64,000 nucleotides of DNA from Cyanophora paradoxa (taxonomy: Eukaryota; Glaucocystophyceae; Cyanophorales; Cyanophoraceae), in assembly GCA_004431415.1 (NCBI GenBank), contig QPMI01000415.1, positions 62,001 through 126,000 on the forward strand. Direction: 5' to 3'. The translations under genes and the position numbers were made by a program. The notes under the pieces are model-generated. The model was not told where the DNA came from. It searched no databases and worked only from the letters and a program-made list of their open reading frames with translations. Each line of letters begins with the position of its first letter. Position 1 is the first letter of the stretch. Of the stretch, positions 33,692 to 44,000 are shown piece by piece.

Positions 33692-35499
33692 AACACAGCG
33701 CACTGGGGGGGATACAGGTTCCTAGTTCCGAGTCTCTAGGGAAGAGCTAGAACTCGGACTTGGAATTTGGCTCGAATTCGCACGTTTTGAGCTCACTTCC
33801 GCCGAATCTAGCGCCGCACCCCGGAATCTCCTGGACCTGCGGCTAGTACCGCTGGAAAGCGCTTGTCGAGACGAATCGCAATGATTAGACAAGTTCGGAA
33901 CTCATTAGAAGTCAAAACTGCCATACTAGCCCTTGGGCCTGGAAAGCAGTGGGAGCTAGCTAGTCAGCACAGGTCGCAGCCATCTCCAGCGGCACCGGCG
34001 ATCGTAGCTACGTGCAGAGAGCATCCTAGCTAGCTTATGGCTCGCGTCTGGCGCTCCGCCGCCGCTCCGCTGCGGAGCGCGGCGACCTCAACGGTTACCC
34101 ATAGAAACGGATCGCAGCACCGCGCGCCGCTCGGCCGCCGCAAGCACGCGGGCTGTCATCTCTGATGTACGCACATCGCTTAGGATTGCTTCAGGGCCGT
34201 CCGCCTCACCGAGCGCGCCGCAGGGAGGAGCAACAAAGTGCGCCACCGCGCCCCGCAGCACTGATGCGGTGGATTTCTTGTTCTGCGGTGCGCAGCGATT
34301 GTTCATGATGTGTATAACAACTTTCTCAGCGGTTGTACAGGTCGGCGCGGCCCCCCGCGATGGCGGCGCCCTGCCGAAGTTTTGGGTCGCCCAGGATCGC
34401 AGCACCGATGCGGTGGATTTCTTGTTCTGCGGTGCGCAGCGATTGTTCATGATGTGTATAACAACTTTCTCAGCGGTTGTACAGGTCCGCGCGGCCCCCC
34501 GCGATGGCGGCGCTCTGCTGAAGTTTTGGTCCATGGCGCCCCGCGCGACCGCGGCTCGCCATCGCGAGTTGTGAGGTACGCAGCGGCAGCTTCTTACATG
34601 CTTTTTCAGGTTTAAGCGTCTGCGCAGGCCGGCACGGCGCCCCTCGACCCCCCCATCTCTTCAAACTTTGGCTGGCGCCCATCTTCGAGCTCCGGGAGGC
34701 GACCAGGCGGCGCGCGCGCCCTGCCACGCATAGATATATATCTAGAGAGCTTAGCTGTATGTGTGCGCATGCTACAGAATGCAGTCCCGATGTGTGGCGC
34801 CCCACAAACCCTATCGTCCGCACTCCTGGCCTGGCAGCGGCTTGTGGGCGCGGCGAACGGGTTGAGCTATGTCAGTTTCGAACACTACTTAAGATGCACA
34901 TCAACATCTTCTAACACTGCGCGGGCCGCCGCGCACTCCCTCGAGCCCCCCATCGCGCCGAACCTTGGGTACCTGTGGGGGCAGGTCACGTTTCGGCGTC
35001 TCCCGGGCCGCCGATGCGCACAACCGGCGGGTTTTTTAGGCTAGAACGTATATAGGCATCTATAATGTAGTGAGGAACGCGCTTAGACGGCGGCAGCTAC
35101 CTCGGATGTGCCGCGCCAGGTAGGTTGGGTACGGGCGAGTCGCTCTCCGCTGCCCGGGCGAGTCCGGCGACCAGACTAGCACTCACGTAGCTGCAATAGC
35201 ATGCTTATGCCGTTAGCGCACGCGGCGAAGCCCGCCGACGACGCGCGGGGGCAGGAGACTTGCCTGATGGTCGTGCATCCTGGATCTCGGCGCTAGCACG
35301 GGCGGAGCGCGCGCCGCTTCGCCAGCATGGCTGCACACTAGCTACGAGTGCTTTGCGCATGCACCAGCGTGCGCGTCGGTGCCGCCATACAGAGGTCAAA
35401 CACCGTTCCCTACAGGAACTAGGATTAACGGGTTTCCTGCGGTCTATGGCAACTCGCTAGTATGGAAGGGGTACCCCCCCAGTGCGCTGTGTAATGAGA
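33692..35499. mobile_element. GC-rich non-coding insertion, MITE-like, in the ATPase gene
   Basis: 1,808 bp flanked by TAATTGAT direct repeats (33684-33691 and 35500-35507). It carries a 19-bp inverted repeat next to the ends (ACACAGCGCACTGGGGGGG at 33693-33711, complement at 35474-35492). The right end has 7 extra bases outside the repeat and the left has one. Subterminal TCCTAGTTCC / GGAACTAGGA also pair. Composition matches the host, not the virus. An internal 144-bp tandem repeat starts near 34257 and 34401. No transposase is encoded. The 8-bp duplication suggests a hAT-type non-autonomous element, tentatively. Confidence 0.8.
34257..34540. repeat. Two-copy 144-bp tandem repeat inside the insertion
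   Basis: The segment beginning GATGCGGTGGATTTCTTGTT at 34263 recurs at 34407 with few differences. Both copies share the TGTGTATAACAACTTTCTCA stretch. No coding sense is evident. Confidence 0.85.
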
Positions 35500-35985
35500 T
35501 AATTGATTTAACCAGAGACAAGGTGGTGTCATCTCTGTACAGTAGGGGCAGACATTCGAAAATATCCATTATCTGCATTACACAGAAACTCAGAAAAGTC
35601 TCTTCCACTATAAGAGTTAATTCTGATTATGCTGTTTTCCTGAGTGCTGCTAATCGCAAAGAACTTGAAGCCATAGAGGAAGAATACAATATAATGCGAA
35701 ACAAGGAGGACTTTTACAAAATGTTTGAAGAATATGTCCACTCCTATCAGTATATCTTTTGGTCCTCTGCTGGCTACTCAGTTAAATACTTTGTAGATAA
35801 AGCTGAGCTTGTCAAAGATTTCCCATTTCCTCGCTTCCACAGGAAGCCCAAAAAGAAAGAAGATGAACTGAAACCACCAGAGAAAGAGGAAGCCCCCAAA
35901 GAAGTGAAAAGCCAAGTCCATAGCAATAAATTGATGCGATATAAACGCGGTTTATAAAATTATCTCTCATTCTAATAAAGATACA

Positions 35986-36720
35986 ATGCCTCCCAAACGA
36001 AAGATAGGGATCCCAGCTGGGGCTGTTGGCTATTCAGGTGGTGGAAACAGTGGATCTATTAACACTGAACCCATGAAATTCAATGGTATGAACGAAATCA
36101 AACCCTCACAACCCCAAGAAGACCCCCTTAATGCTGCCTATGAGGAATCAGTCGATGACAAAGCCCCACAAAGTTCAACTGCTGACCAACTCAACATCTC
36201 ACCAGAAGCCTCAAAAATGAAAGCTGTTGCTGAGGGTGCCAGGCGAATTATTGGTGCTGCTGATGATAAAGGTTTAGGCTTGCAAGATCTATCACTGACT
36301 CGCAAAGGTGAAGGTCTTAGTAAAGAATCAGACAAGGTTATTCAGTCTATGGCTGGTGAAGTCACATACAAGACTGCTCCCACTCAAAATATTCATCGAA
36401 TTCCCAAGGCTCAATAGGATGAGATGACTGCTAAACTCAAAGATCTGGAAGCCAAATCAAGTGCCTTGGAGCAGTATGTTACTGAGAAGAAAGAGAGAGC
36501 CAAGTTAAAGGAGATGCTTCGAAAGGAAGTTTATAAAATGGGCATTACTGGTGTCCCAGATAAACAGTTTATTGCTAAGAAAGAGAACCAAATCGATGAG
36601 CAGGCAGTAGATGAAATGAAAACAAAGACCCAAAAGGGAACCATTGAACCTGGTGCCACCAAAGCTGAAGTAGAAAAGGGAGTTGCCCCAACAGTATATA
36701 AAAGACGAGTTTGGCTTTAA
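35986..36720 (+). CDS. Hypothetical protein with in-frame TAG, probable virion component
   Basis: A 143-residue frame (35986-36417) and a 98-residue frame (36424-36720) are in the same phase. They are separated by one TAG and two codons before the next ATG. The first part is low-complexity and Gly/Ser/Gln-rich, starting PKRKIGIPAGAVGYSGGGNS. The second is a charged helix (LKDLEAKSSALEQYVTEKKE) ending YKRRVWL. They could be two short genes with a 6-bp gap, or one 244-residue protein interrupted by a CAG-to-TAG change. It lies directly behind the ATPase in the capsid-packaging block. No known family. Confidence 0.5.
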
Positions 36721-36742
36721 TTATCTCTGTTTTATTAGAGAT

Positions 36743-37024
36743 ATGGACATAATACGAAAGTTCTTCGAGATGTTCAGTCTGCATGTGGTGAGCAATTGCC
36801 ACAGTGGATGTTGTGAGACAACAGTGGAGTTTGAGATGTCAGATAATGAGGATAATGCCTCAGAAGCAAGAGAGAGAAGGAGGTCTACAGTTTCTGTGGA
36901 GTCAATGCCAGCAGACCCCACAGAGTATACATATGAGCAACAGGAGCAACAGGAGTATCCAAGGAGAAGTTCTCTGTCAGCAGAAAACGTTTTCTCTGGG
37001 AATATAAATGGAGGATACTATTAG
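36743..37024 (+). CDS. Small hypothetical protein
   Basis: The 93-residue frame starts at ATG 36743 with a hydrophobic segment (IIRKFFEMFSLHVV), then CHSGCCETTVEF. A long acidic and Ser/Glu-rich tail follows, with RRRSTVSVESM. It could be a small membrane-anchored or tail-phosphorylated protein. Upstream is ATTATCTCTGTTTTATTAG, resembling the sequence before the gene at 35986. It overlaps the next gene by 17 bp. No family. Confidence 0.4.
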   Translation: MDIIRKFFEMFSLHVVSNCHSGCCETTVEFEMSDNEDNASEARERRRSTVSVESMPADPTEYTYEQQEQQEYPRRSSLSAENVFSGNINGGYY

Positions 37025-37253
37025 TTTAATCGAGTTTACCAGTGATGAACCTGTTACTGAGGGTTCTATAAGACACATTCTAGCAATGCAGAAACGATAT
37101 AGAGAGGACCCAGCATATAGAGAGTATAAAAAGCAGCAAGCCCTGGCATCCTATTATCGCAGAAAAGCCCGAAAAGAAGAGCAGAGACCCAGAGGAAGAC
37201 CGATTAAATATTATTTGCCAACTGAAAGTAGCAATGGACCCCCAGGTCTATAA
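37008..37253 (+). CDS. Small basic protein with AT-hook-like motif
   Basis: The 81-residue frame overlaps the previous gene's end. The C-terminal half is strongly basic (ASYYRRKARKEEQRPRGRPI). RPRGRP resembles an AT-hook core, which binds the minor groove of AT-rich DNA. It could coat or regulate the AT-rich viral genome. The protein at 40349-40603 has a comparable basic layout (RGRKSK at the C-terminus). Confidence 0.4.
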   Translation: MEDTISLIEFTSDEPVTEGSIRHILAMQKRYREDPAYREYKKQQALASYYRRKARKEEQRPRGRPIKYYLPTESSNGPPGL

Positions 37254-37340
37254 GAAAATTGAGAAAAAGCGGTCTCAGTATGCTACTGAGGCAGCTATAA
37301 AAATATATACAAAGAAATTGGCTTTATACTTGCAATCAAG

Positions 37341-37610
37341 TCACAGATAACTTTTGTAAATATGCTTTTGTTGTTTTTTGTTTGCATTCTCAGACACTGA
37401 AACAGTTATGTGAATGTTTACTGATCTATTTCTCTTTGGTTTTGCTGCATACATATTGTAACCTATCAATCTCTGTGACATTTCGATATATGCTCCAATA
37501 TCTCCATGCTTAATGCATTTATCTAACTCACTCATGGTCATCTCATCAAGAGTCTTTGCCATTTTGTCTTCACTATACACAATCAAGTAAGCCTTAAGTA
37601 TTCTTGTCAA
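37341..37610 (-). CDS. Small hypothetical protein
   Basis: The 89-residue frame starts ATG 37610. It has a helical N-terminus (EMTMSELDKCIKHGDIGAYI) and a beta-like tail NIHITVSVSE. No family recognised. It is convergent with the 37008-37253 gene, and the space between (37254-37340) holds nothing evident. The start lies about 20 bp from the central iteron palindrome, which could include its promoter. Confidence 0.35.
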   Translation of the reverse strand: MTRILKAYLIVYSEDKMAKTLDEMTMSELDKCIKHGDIGAYIEMSQRLIGYNMYAAKPKRNRSVNIHITVSVSENANKKQQKHIYKSYL

Positions 37611-37629
37611 ATTTTGGTCTTTTCCGATA

Positions 37630-37770
37630 GGTGTGACAGGTGTGACAGGTGTGACAGGTGTGACAGGTGTGACAGGTCTATCCCATCGATTTTGAAGATC
37701 AACTTTTCACCAGGGCTTTCCTTGGGATGGACCTGTCACACCTGTCACACAAACCATTTTCAGTAAGGCT
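37630..37770 (-). repeat. Central iteron palindrome, related to both TIRs
   Basis: Five direct GTGTGACAG iterons (37630-37677), a ~50-bp spacer containing CTTTCCTTGGGAT, two inverted iterons (ACCTGTCACAC), then ACAAACCATTTTCAGTAAGG. Spacer and flank match the TIR copies with small differences, so it is a real third copy and not chance repetition. It sits between convergent modules with no coding sequence. Confidence 0.85.
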
Positions 37771-37809
37771 ATAAAAATATATGTAAATCTCAATCATCAA
37801 TCGTTTTGT

Positions 37810-40135
37810 TTAATATTCGGCATCATCTTCATTATCTTCCTGAACCCTTGTTATCTTTCGAATCCCAATATATCCTCTGGCTAGAATTCCATTAACTCGT
37901 TTTCTTTCTGATTTTACATTGAAGATCTCCCTTACTCTTTTCATAACAGATACACATTCAACTTTATCATCAACACTTTTGTATGATTTGTAAATGATAT
38001 CACTGGAAACAAAGTCGTTAGCATTATGTGTAACCTCGAAATTATCTCGAAGCCATTCACCAATCTTGTCATTTTCAGCTATAAAGTTAATTCCCTGTTC
38101 AATAATCGATTGAGGGGGACTTCTTAAGATCTCTTCAACCTCTTTGTTCTTCCACATATCCAGTAATATCTTCATGTGAGCCATCTTATACTCATCATCA
38201 TTGTGAAGAAGTGTGAACAGAGTTGGATCAGCTTTCTTCTGACCAGCTTCTGGCTTCTCTCTGAATATATTATTGAATCTCTGATAGGAAAGCCTTCTTT
38301 GAATTGCAAAGTCTGGTTTATTTATAGTCAAATTGTCATTAGTTGTAATGTAGACCTGAAACATTGGGGTAAGGATAACTGGGTCTTTGAACAAGGCTCT
38401 CACAGTCATTTCATTTCCACCTGTGACCTCCTTAATCTTGGAGATCTGCAGTTTATCACCATCTTCAGCCTCATTACTGAATACAAGTCGCTTTCCAAGG
38501 AGTTTGGCAAGTTCAGGAGTAGCCTCTGATGAGTTCTTTTTAGGCTTAGTCCAATAGGATATTTCGAGAGGGCTGTAATAACGACCAGATATCTGTTTGC
38601 AGTATTCCTGAACAAGTGATTTACCATTAGCACCAGCACCAGTCCACATATAGAACTTCTGGGATTTAGTTGATCCACTAAGAGCAATTGCAATGGATGC
38701 CAGAAGATACTTTCGCTCTGCTGGATCATCCACAATCTCTTTATAAATCTGATTGAGATGCTCTATTTTCTTGGGTCTACATTTTCAGTATAGTCATAAC
38801 CCACAGTCTTGCTCACCATATCTTCCAGTTTACCCTTTCTGAAAGTCATAGTGGTCAGATCAAATACACCATTTTCGAATCCAATCACATATGGAACAGT
38901 GTCAATCTTCTCAAAGAATTCATCATCATTCAGCAGTGGGACCAAGTCAGTCAGAAGGGATTTGCGAAATCCTGATTGTTTAAGATTTTTGGCAATGGTC
39001 ATCAATGTTTTGGATCTTTCTTCGAAAGTTGCTTTGTTTTCCTCATCCTTTAAAGCTCTTTGACTATAATGCACAGCCCTTCCAAGGTATTGGGGACAAC
39101 AAGACGGCTTATATCTAGGTAAATCTTTAGGTTTGTGTCATCAAGCTCCCAAATCCCAGTATCAGTATTGAGTTTGAACCATGACTTTTTGGAGTATCTC
39201 CAAGTGTGTTTCAGAACCTCTTTGCATACTAAACTTACATCATAATGAGCGCCACCAGAACCAGCGGATTTATCTATAAGATTAAAGATATCAGATTGCA
39301 TTCCAATGCAGATGAATCGTTTTTTGCAATTTCCACTGTAGCTTGACACAATGTATTTGTTATCATCTCCTTTAGCTTTCATAACATACCAGTTATTCGA
39401 TTCATGTGAACCATTGCAGCATGGGCAATTGAGTCCCTTGTTAGCAGCATCAAAGTTAAAGCCAAGTTCAGTTTTAGAGATTATATTGGGATGGATAAAT
39501 CCCATATCCACCAGCTCTTTGATAATATTGTTTTCCAGTTCATCATTTGAGGTAGCATTAGCAGTATACTCACTCTTATAGATGTAGTTATCGATAATCC
39601 ACTTTTTGAAGTCATCAGTAGGCTCATTGAAATCACAGGTATCATCCCATGGGGAGATTACCCAAGACTTGTTGACACTGGGACACACATTGATCAATCC
39701 AGAAGTTCCAGTTCCAGTGATTGTTTTCAGGTCAACCTTTTCAAAGCCTTTAAAGCCTGGAGCCTTATCGGTGATTTTGAGTTTAGTGAACTCCTCAGGT
39801 CGTTTAAAGTAGACATGATAGCCTTTTTTAGTTTTTGCCATGGGCTGATTGGCATCAAAGTCATCAGGAAACATATCCCGGAATTTCTCAAAGTTCTCCT
39901 CATCATCAAAGTCAATAACCATCATGTTGTCTGAGAGCAGAATGCCCCAAGATACATACTGATTAGTTGCCAGCGCTTCCTCATACTTTTCCCAGGACCA
40001 AGCACCTCCCTTATGCTTGAAAACAGGGTCTTTGCTGTCAGGTTTCACTGGGATAATCATGTTTTTGGCTAGATCCTCATCAGATCTGAGCCAGTTAGCG
40101 AGCGATTTGAGCGATTTAGTCTGTTTGGCATTCAT
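37810..40135 (-). CDS. AEP primase-SF3 helicase (D5-like), two frameshifts
   Basis: Three adjoining frames make one protein of about 775 residues. The first (40135-39080) has an archaeo-eukaryotic primase-polymerase core, with VIDFDDEE (Asp75, Asp77), KTKKGYHVYF and ITGTGTSGLINVCPS. A CPCC zinc cluster and a D5-N-like linker follow. The second (to 38775) has FENGVFDLTT, a common pre-helicase motif. The third has SF3 Walker A GAGANGKS, Walker B LVFSNEAE, sensor YITTNDN and the Arg finger region QRRLSYQRF. SF3 helicases unwind replication origins as hexamers. The breaks fall in GGG (minus strand at 39077-39079) and CCC (38773-38775). One added base at each restores the phase, so sequencing error is likely. 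It co-occurs with a separate PolB. Confidence 0.8.
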
Positions 40136-40142
40136 TTTCAGC

Positions 40143-40205
40143 GATTGGGGGTCCCTTTTATATATATAGAAGATTTTTCTTTAAGTAGTTTTGGGTCCCC
40201 CAATC
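40143..40205. promoter_or_regulatory. Promoter of primase-helicase framed by a 13-bp inverted repeat
   Basis: GATTGGGGGTCCC at 40143-40155 and its complement at 40193-40205 enclose a TATATATATA run and the minus-strand box ACTTAAAGAAAAATCTTC. The primase start is 8 bp away. The box is shared with two neighbouring minus-strand genes. The palindrome could be an operator or form a hairpin. Confidence 0.5.
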
Positions 40206-40348
40206 ATTTTTTGGTGGAAATCGAGAAAGTATCCCTACGAAATATTTCCACACGACTTATCGAGTGGTTTAGATACAAAAAGGATGAATGGGTATTTCAG
40301 CGAATAAACAGCATATCCCCAGCCTAGTAATATGCTGGGAAAAATAAT

Positions 40349-40603
40349 TTAAACATGTTTCGATTTTCTCCCTCTGTTTGAGTAAGGGACATCATACAAA
40401 TACTTGACAAAGCAGACTGCATTGGCTGCATACTTTCGCTGACATGAACTTGCTATTTTCATTGCTCTATAAGTATCATCAGTGTTATATAGATCTCTAA
40501 GCTGTGTGGCTATTTTTTCGTTAAACTTTTTGATTTGAGCCTTACCTTTTTCAGTTTGCTGGTACCTCTTCATAGCTCTCTTCTGGGCTTCACTGAGTGG
40601 CAT
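40349..40603 (-). CDS. Small basic hypothetical protein
   Basis: The 84-residue frame starts ATG 40603 and begins PLSEAQKRAMKRYQQTEKGK, a charged helix. It includes SSCQRKYA and ends NRGRKSKHV. Its composition suggests nucleic-acid binding. Upstream (40621-40648) is a TTTAAAGAATTCTC box followed by ATATATAT, shared with the primase and RING genes. No family recognised. It sits between the primase and RING genes, all read on the minus strand. Confidence 0.45.
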   Translation of the reverse strand: MPLSEAQKRAMKRYQQTEKGKAQIKKFNEKIATQLRDLYNTDDTYRAMKIASSCQRKYAANAVCFVKYLYDVPYSNRGRKSKHV

Positions 40604-40620
40604 TTTTCCTCTGTCTCTCT

Positions 40621-40648
40621 TAATATATATAGAGAATTCTTTAAATCA
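40621..40648 (-). promoter_or_regulatory. Shared replication-block promoter motif, copy 2
   Basis: On the minus strand it reads ATTTAAAGAATTCTCTATAT, about 20 bp before ATG 40603. It matches the boxes before the primase and RING genes. Confidence 0.4.
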
Positions 40649-40659
40649 TTTTTTGTTGC

Positions 40660-40977
40660 TCAGCCAAATGTAATTGTTTCAACATCACATGCATTGTAGT
40701 CCAGAATGTTGAACAAGGTGAACTCTGGATACTGTAATGTGTTTCTACAGAATGGGCATTTTGTATTCCCGACTATTTCCTCTTGCTGTTTCATGCATCC
40801 TATACAGACTGTCTTGAAGCATTGATCACATACAAACTGATCATAGCTAGTCTCATCACATTTACATAAACTGCATAGAATTCGTTTATATTCTGAGTTT
40901 TCACAGGTTTCATTTCTTTCTTTAATACTTCTCATGATGGCTGAAATACTAAGCGTTCTTTGACCGTCCGGATTCAT
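40660..40977 (-). CDS. RING-type zinc-finger protein, probable E3 ubiquitin ligase
   Basis: The start is taken at ATG 40977 (MNPDGQRTLS...), about 15 bp downstream of the TATA-like run, not at a longer frame that begins inside the divergent polymerase gene. In the 105-residue product, a cysteine array runs CSLCKCDE, CDQCFKTVCIGC, then CPFCRN. It fits a C3HC4-like RING with a CPxC closing pair. RING proteins of large DNA viruses act as ubiquitin ligases that alter host proteins. The target here is unknown. The gene is divergent from PolB (112 bp), so early expression with replication genes is plausible. Confidence 0.65.
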   Translation of the reverse strand: MNPDGQRTLSISAIMRSIKERNETCENSEYKRILCSLCKCDETSYDQFVCDQCFKTVCIGCMKQQEEIVGNTKCPFCRNTLQYPEFTLFNILDYNACDVETITFG

Positions 40978-40990
40978 TCTTGCTATTTGG

Positions 40991-41028
40991 CTTCTATATA
41001 TATACAATATAAAAATTCCTTTAAGTAT
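40991..41028 (-). promoter_or_regulatory. Shared replication-block promoter motif, copy 3
   Basis: On the minus strand it reads ATACTTAAAGGAATTTTTAT and then TATATATATAGAAG before the RING gene. It lies in the divergent RING-PolB intergenic space. Confidence 0.4.
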
Positions 41029-41089
41029 TTTCGCGTTCGGAATATCCCCATTTAAAACCTCCCCTTTTAGTAGGAACAAGTTAGGAACA

Positions 41090-44000
41090 ATGCCCCGAAT
41101 TAGCAACAGACTCATTAGAGAGAAGAAATGGGAACTCATGGGATTACTGGGAACACTGTATGCAGCCCATGAAATCACAGAGGCTGAATATGACCGGGAA
41201 ATCGGATTTATTTCAAGGGGCAGACCCACTTTAGCAAAATTAACCAGAAAAGCCAATAACCTCTATGACAAAGTTGAGACTCTTGATGAATTGGATCGCC
41301 TGAGGCAAATAGAACCAGAGGCAGAAGATGGTACAGCAATGAATGAATTATATCGCTGGCTCACTTACAGAGCCAGAAGGGAAGTTGTTGTTGATGTGAT
41401 TGAATATTTAGATAGAATTGCAACCTCTCTACCAAAACGTTTGAGAGATAGTCTGGATCAATTCAGGGCAATCAAAGTTCGCTTATCGTTTATCTGCAAA
41501 TTCGTTAAAGTCAGCAATCCGCAGGTTTGGATATCGAAATACATTTACAGCGATTATTTTGTATTAACCAAATCGAGAAATATTCGAACTGAGCTGAATA
41601 AAGCAGCCCAAATGTGTCAGGAGCAGATGAATGTGGTTGATAGCTATCGACTTGAGAGAATCGAAATGCTCAGAGTGGCTATTATGAGTTATGCTCCAAC
41701 TGGTGGCTGCTATGTTAAAACACCTGAATCAATTTCAGCCAAGAGAGCCACAGTGAATATTCGAAATATTGATGATTCTTGCTTCGAAAATGCCATTTTG
41801 GCATGGATCCATAGGAAAGATGTGAATTCCCACAAAAGAAGTGAGCTTACACAATATCGCAAATGGAAATACTCACCGACCACATACAATCCTTTGGCAC
41901 TCAATTTCGACAATATCCCATTCCCTGTTCCTTGTGATGCTGAAATCATTGATAAATTCGAAGCTCAAAATGCAGGCATCAGCATAAACATATTTGGAAT
42001 GGATCGAGATGTTATATATCCCCTACATCAATCCAGTAACCCAGGTAGAAAGCAAAAGATTAATCTAATGCTCATTCATGATGATGAAGGGAATGGTCAC
42101 TATATAACAATCATGTCCCTTTCAAGACTTCTCAGAGTTGCACTTGATAAAACCAAGGATCAAAAGTTACACTACTGTGATACATGTTTATCTCGATTCA
42201 GGTCTGAGGCTAAACTCACTGCTCATGTAGACTCAAACAGATGCATTGATTGGAGACTCTCAAAGGGAATCACACCTAAACCTGAGACCACCATAGAGTT
42301 TGGACTGAAAAACCTTAGGAAAACTGTGTGGCTTCCTGTTGTGGTCTACTGCAAGATTGAACATAGAAGCATCCCCATTGATGCATCAAAATCCAAGAGA
42401 GAAGTCTCAGCAGTCAACCTGAGAGTAGTCACTGGGGCAGATGTTCAAGATTTTCGATTTGAGGGTCAGGATCCAATGGGAGGTCTGTTTGAATGCTTGG
42501 AATCCAAAGCAAGAGAACTGATCGATTTCCTGTTTACCAATATTCCCATGAATGAACTCACAGATGAGCAGAAAGCAATTTACAGGGCTACTAAACACTG
42601 TTACCTTTGCAGTGAGAGGTTCACCAAAGAGAACTTCAAATGCAGGGATCATGATCATCACACAGGTCATTACATTGCTCCTGCATGCAGAAACTGCAAT
42701 CTCCATAGGAGAATCTCAAAGCAAACAAAAGTAGCAGTGGTTGTTGACCAAATGGATGACTGTGGGACATTCATTTTCAGAAAAATAGCAGGCATGGGTG
42801 ATAAAAAGCGAATCGAAATCCTTTCGAAAAACTTTGATCAATACCTATCATTGCAATGGGGTCTTTACAAGTTCATTGATGCAAGTAACTTTATGGACTT
42901 TGGGGCTGCTGCTGTGACTGAGTTAATGAGCAAATTTCAAGCTTTTAGAAGGCTTTCACACTCAGTATATGGACTTGACCCAGTTCATTATGTATCTGCA
43001 CCTGGGTTATCTTGGGATGCTATGCTTAGGACCACCAAGGCAAAAATAGAGCTAATAAGTGATGTAGAGCAATACGAATTTGTTGAGAGGGGAATCAGGG
43101 GTGGCTTTGCAACAATGCCTTGTAGGTATGCTGAGGCTGATGGTGAGAACTCCCATATTATGCTGTTTGATGCTAACAACTTGTATGGCTACTGTTTGAG
43201 TCAGCCAATACCCGTTGGTGATTTTAGATGGGAGACAGAATTCAACCCATAAGATAACAGATCCAGTTTCCTAGAAGTTGATCTGGATTACCCAATTAGG
43301 CTGTTTCTAGATCACAGTGATTTCCCCCTAATTATAAACAAGAAAATAGTAGAATATGCGGAATTATCACAATATCAAAAGAGCCTATTAGATCTCTCAG
43401 GAGAAGAGCTTGATAAAACCCCTAAGCTAACTGCAACCTTTGGTTCTGTGACCAACTATGTGATTTCTGAGCCTCTTCTACAGTATCTGTTGGACAAAGG
43501 GGTGAAATTGAGAAAAGTCCACAGGGTCCTATCATTTACTGTGGCTCCTGTAATGAAACCCTACATTGAGCTGAACATTGATATGAGAAGGAAAGCAGTG
43601 AATAAATTTGAGGCTGATTTCTATAAGCTCATGAATAATTCAATCTATGGGAAATGCATTGAATCATGTAGAGGTAGATCTGTGGTTAAGATTGCCAACA
43701 CTGAGAAGCTATTTATGAAATATGCAGCCTCTCCTTTAGTGAAATCAACAAGTCCCATAAGTGAAAGGGCAGTTGCATTTGAGTTTTACACAAAACATGT
43801 GAAGCTAGATAAGCCAGTTGCTATTGGGGCTTATGTTTTGGATGCAGCCAAACTGCATAACTACAAGTTCTTCTATGATACTGTGAGGTCCCAATGGTCC
43901 AAAGCCAAGTTACTATTCCATGATACTGATTCCTTTTGTCTATATATCGAATCTAAGACCCTTGAAACAGATATAGAGAATATATCCTATGCATTAGACC

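Larger units (their letters stand above)
33374..35957 (+). pseudogene. FtsK/HerA-type genome-packaging ATPase split by a 1.8-kb insertion
   Basis: The first part (33374-33691) has Walker A GKSCTGKS (residues 23-30) and Walker B CVVLDDLI (about residues 97-104). The second part (35508-35957) begins LTRDKVVSSLYSRGRHSK and SIICITQKLRK, the conserved 'RGRH' and sensor strand of Polinton/virophage ATPases. Between them lies 1,816 bp of GC-rich DNA ending in an 8-bp duplicate of the flanking TAATTGAT. The two reading frames are in phase across the insertion, and together account for about 255 residues, the normal family length. The ATPase pumps genomic DNA into the capsid. As read, the protein stops shortly after Walker B, so this copy cannot package unless the insert is removed from the RNA or DNA. 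Confidence 0.85.

Noticed and set aside
34088-34823. Frames inside the ATPase insertion as a transposase
   Set aside because: They follow the 144-bp tandem repeat and show no DDE, hATC or zinc-finger pattern.
33693-35492. Insertion read as a group I/II or spliceosomal intron
   Set aside because: The 8-bp target duplication and inverted ends fit a transposon. No GT at the left boundary or intron-core motifs were seen.
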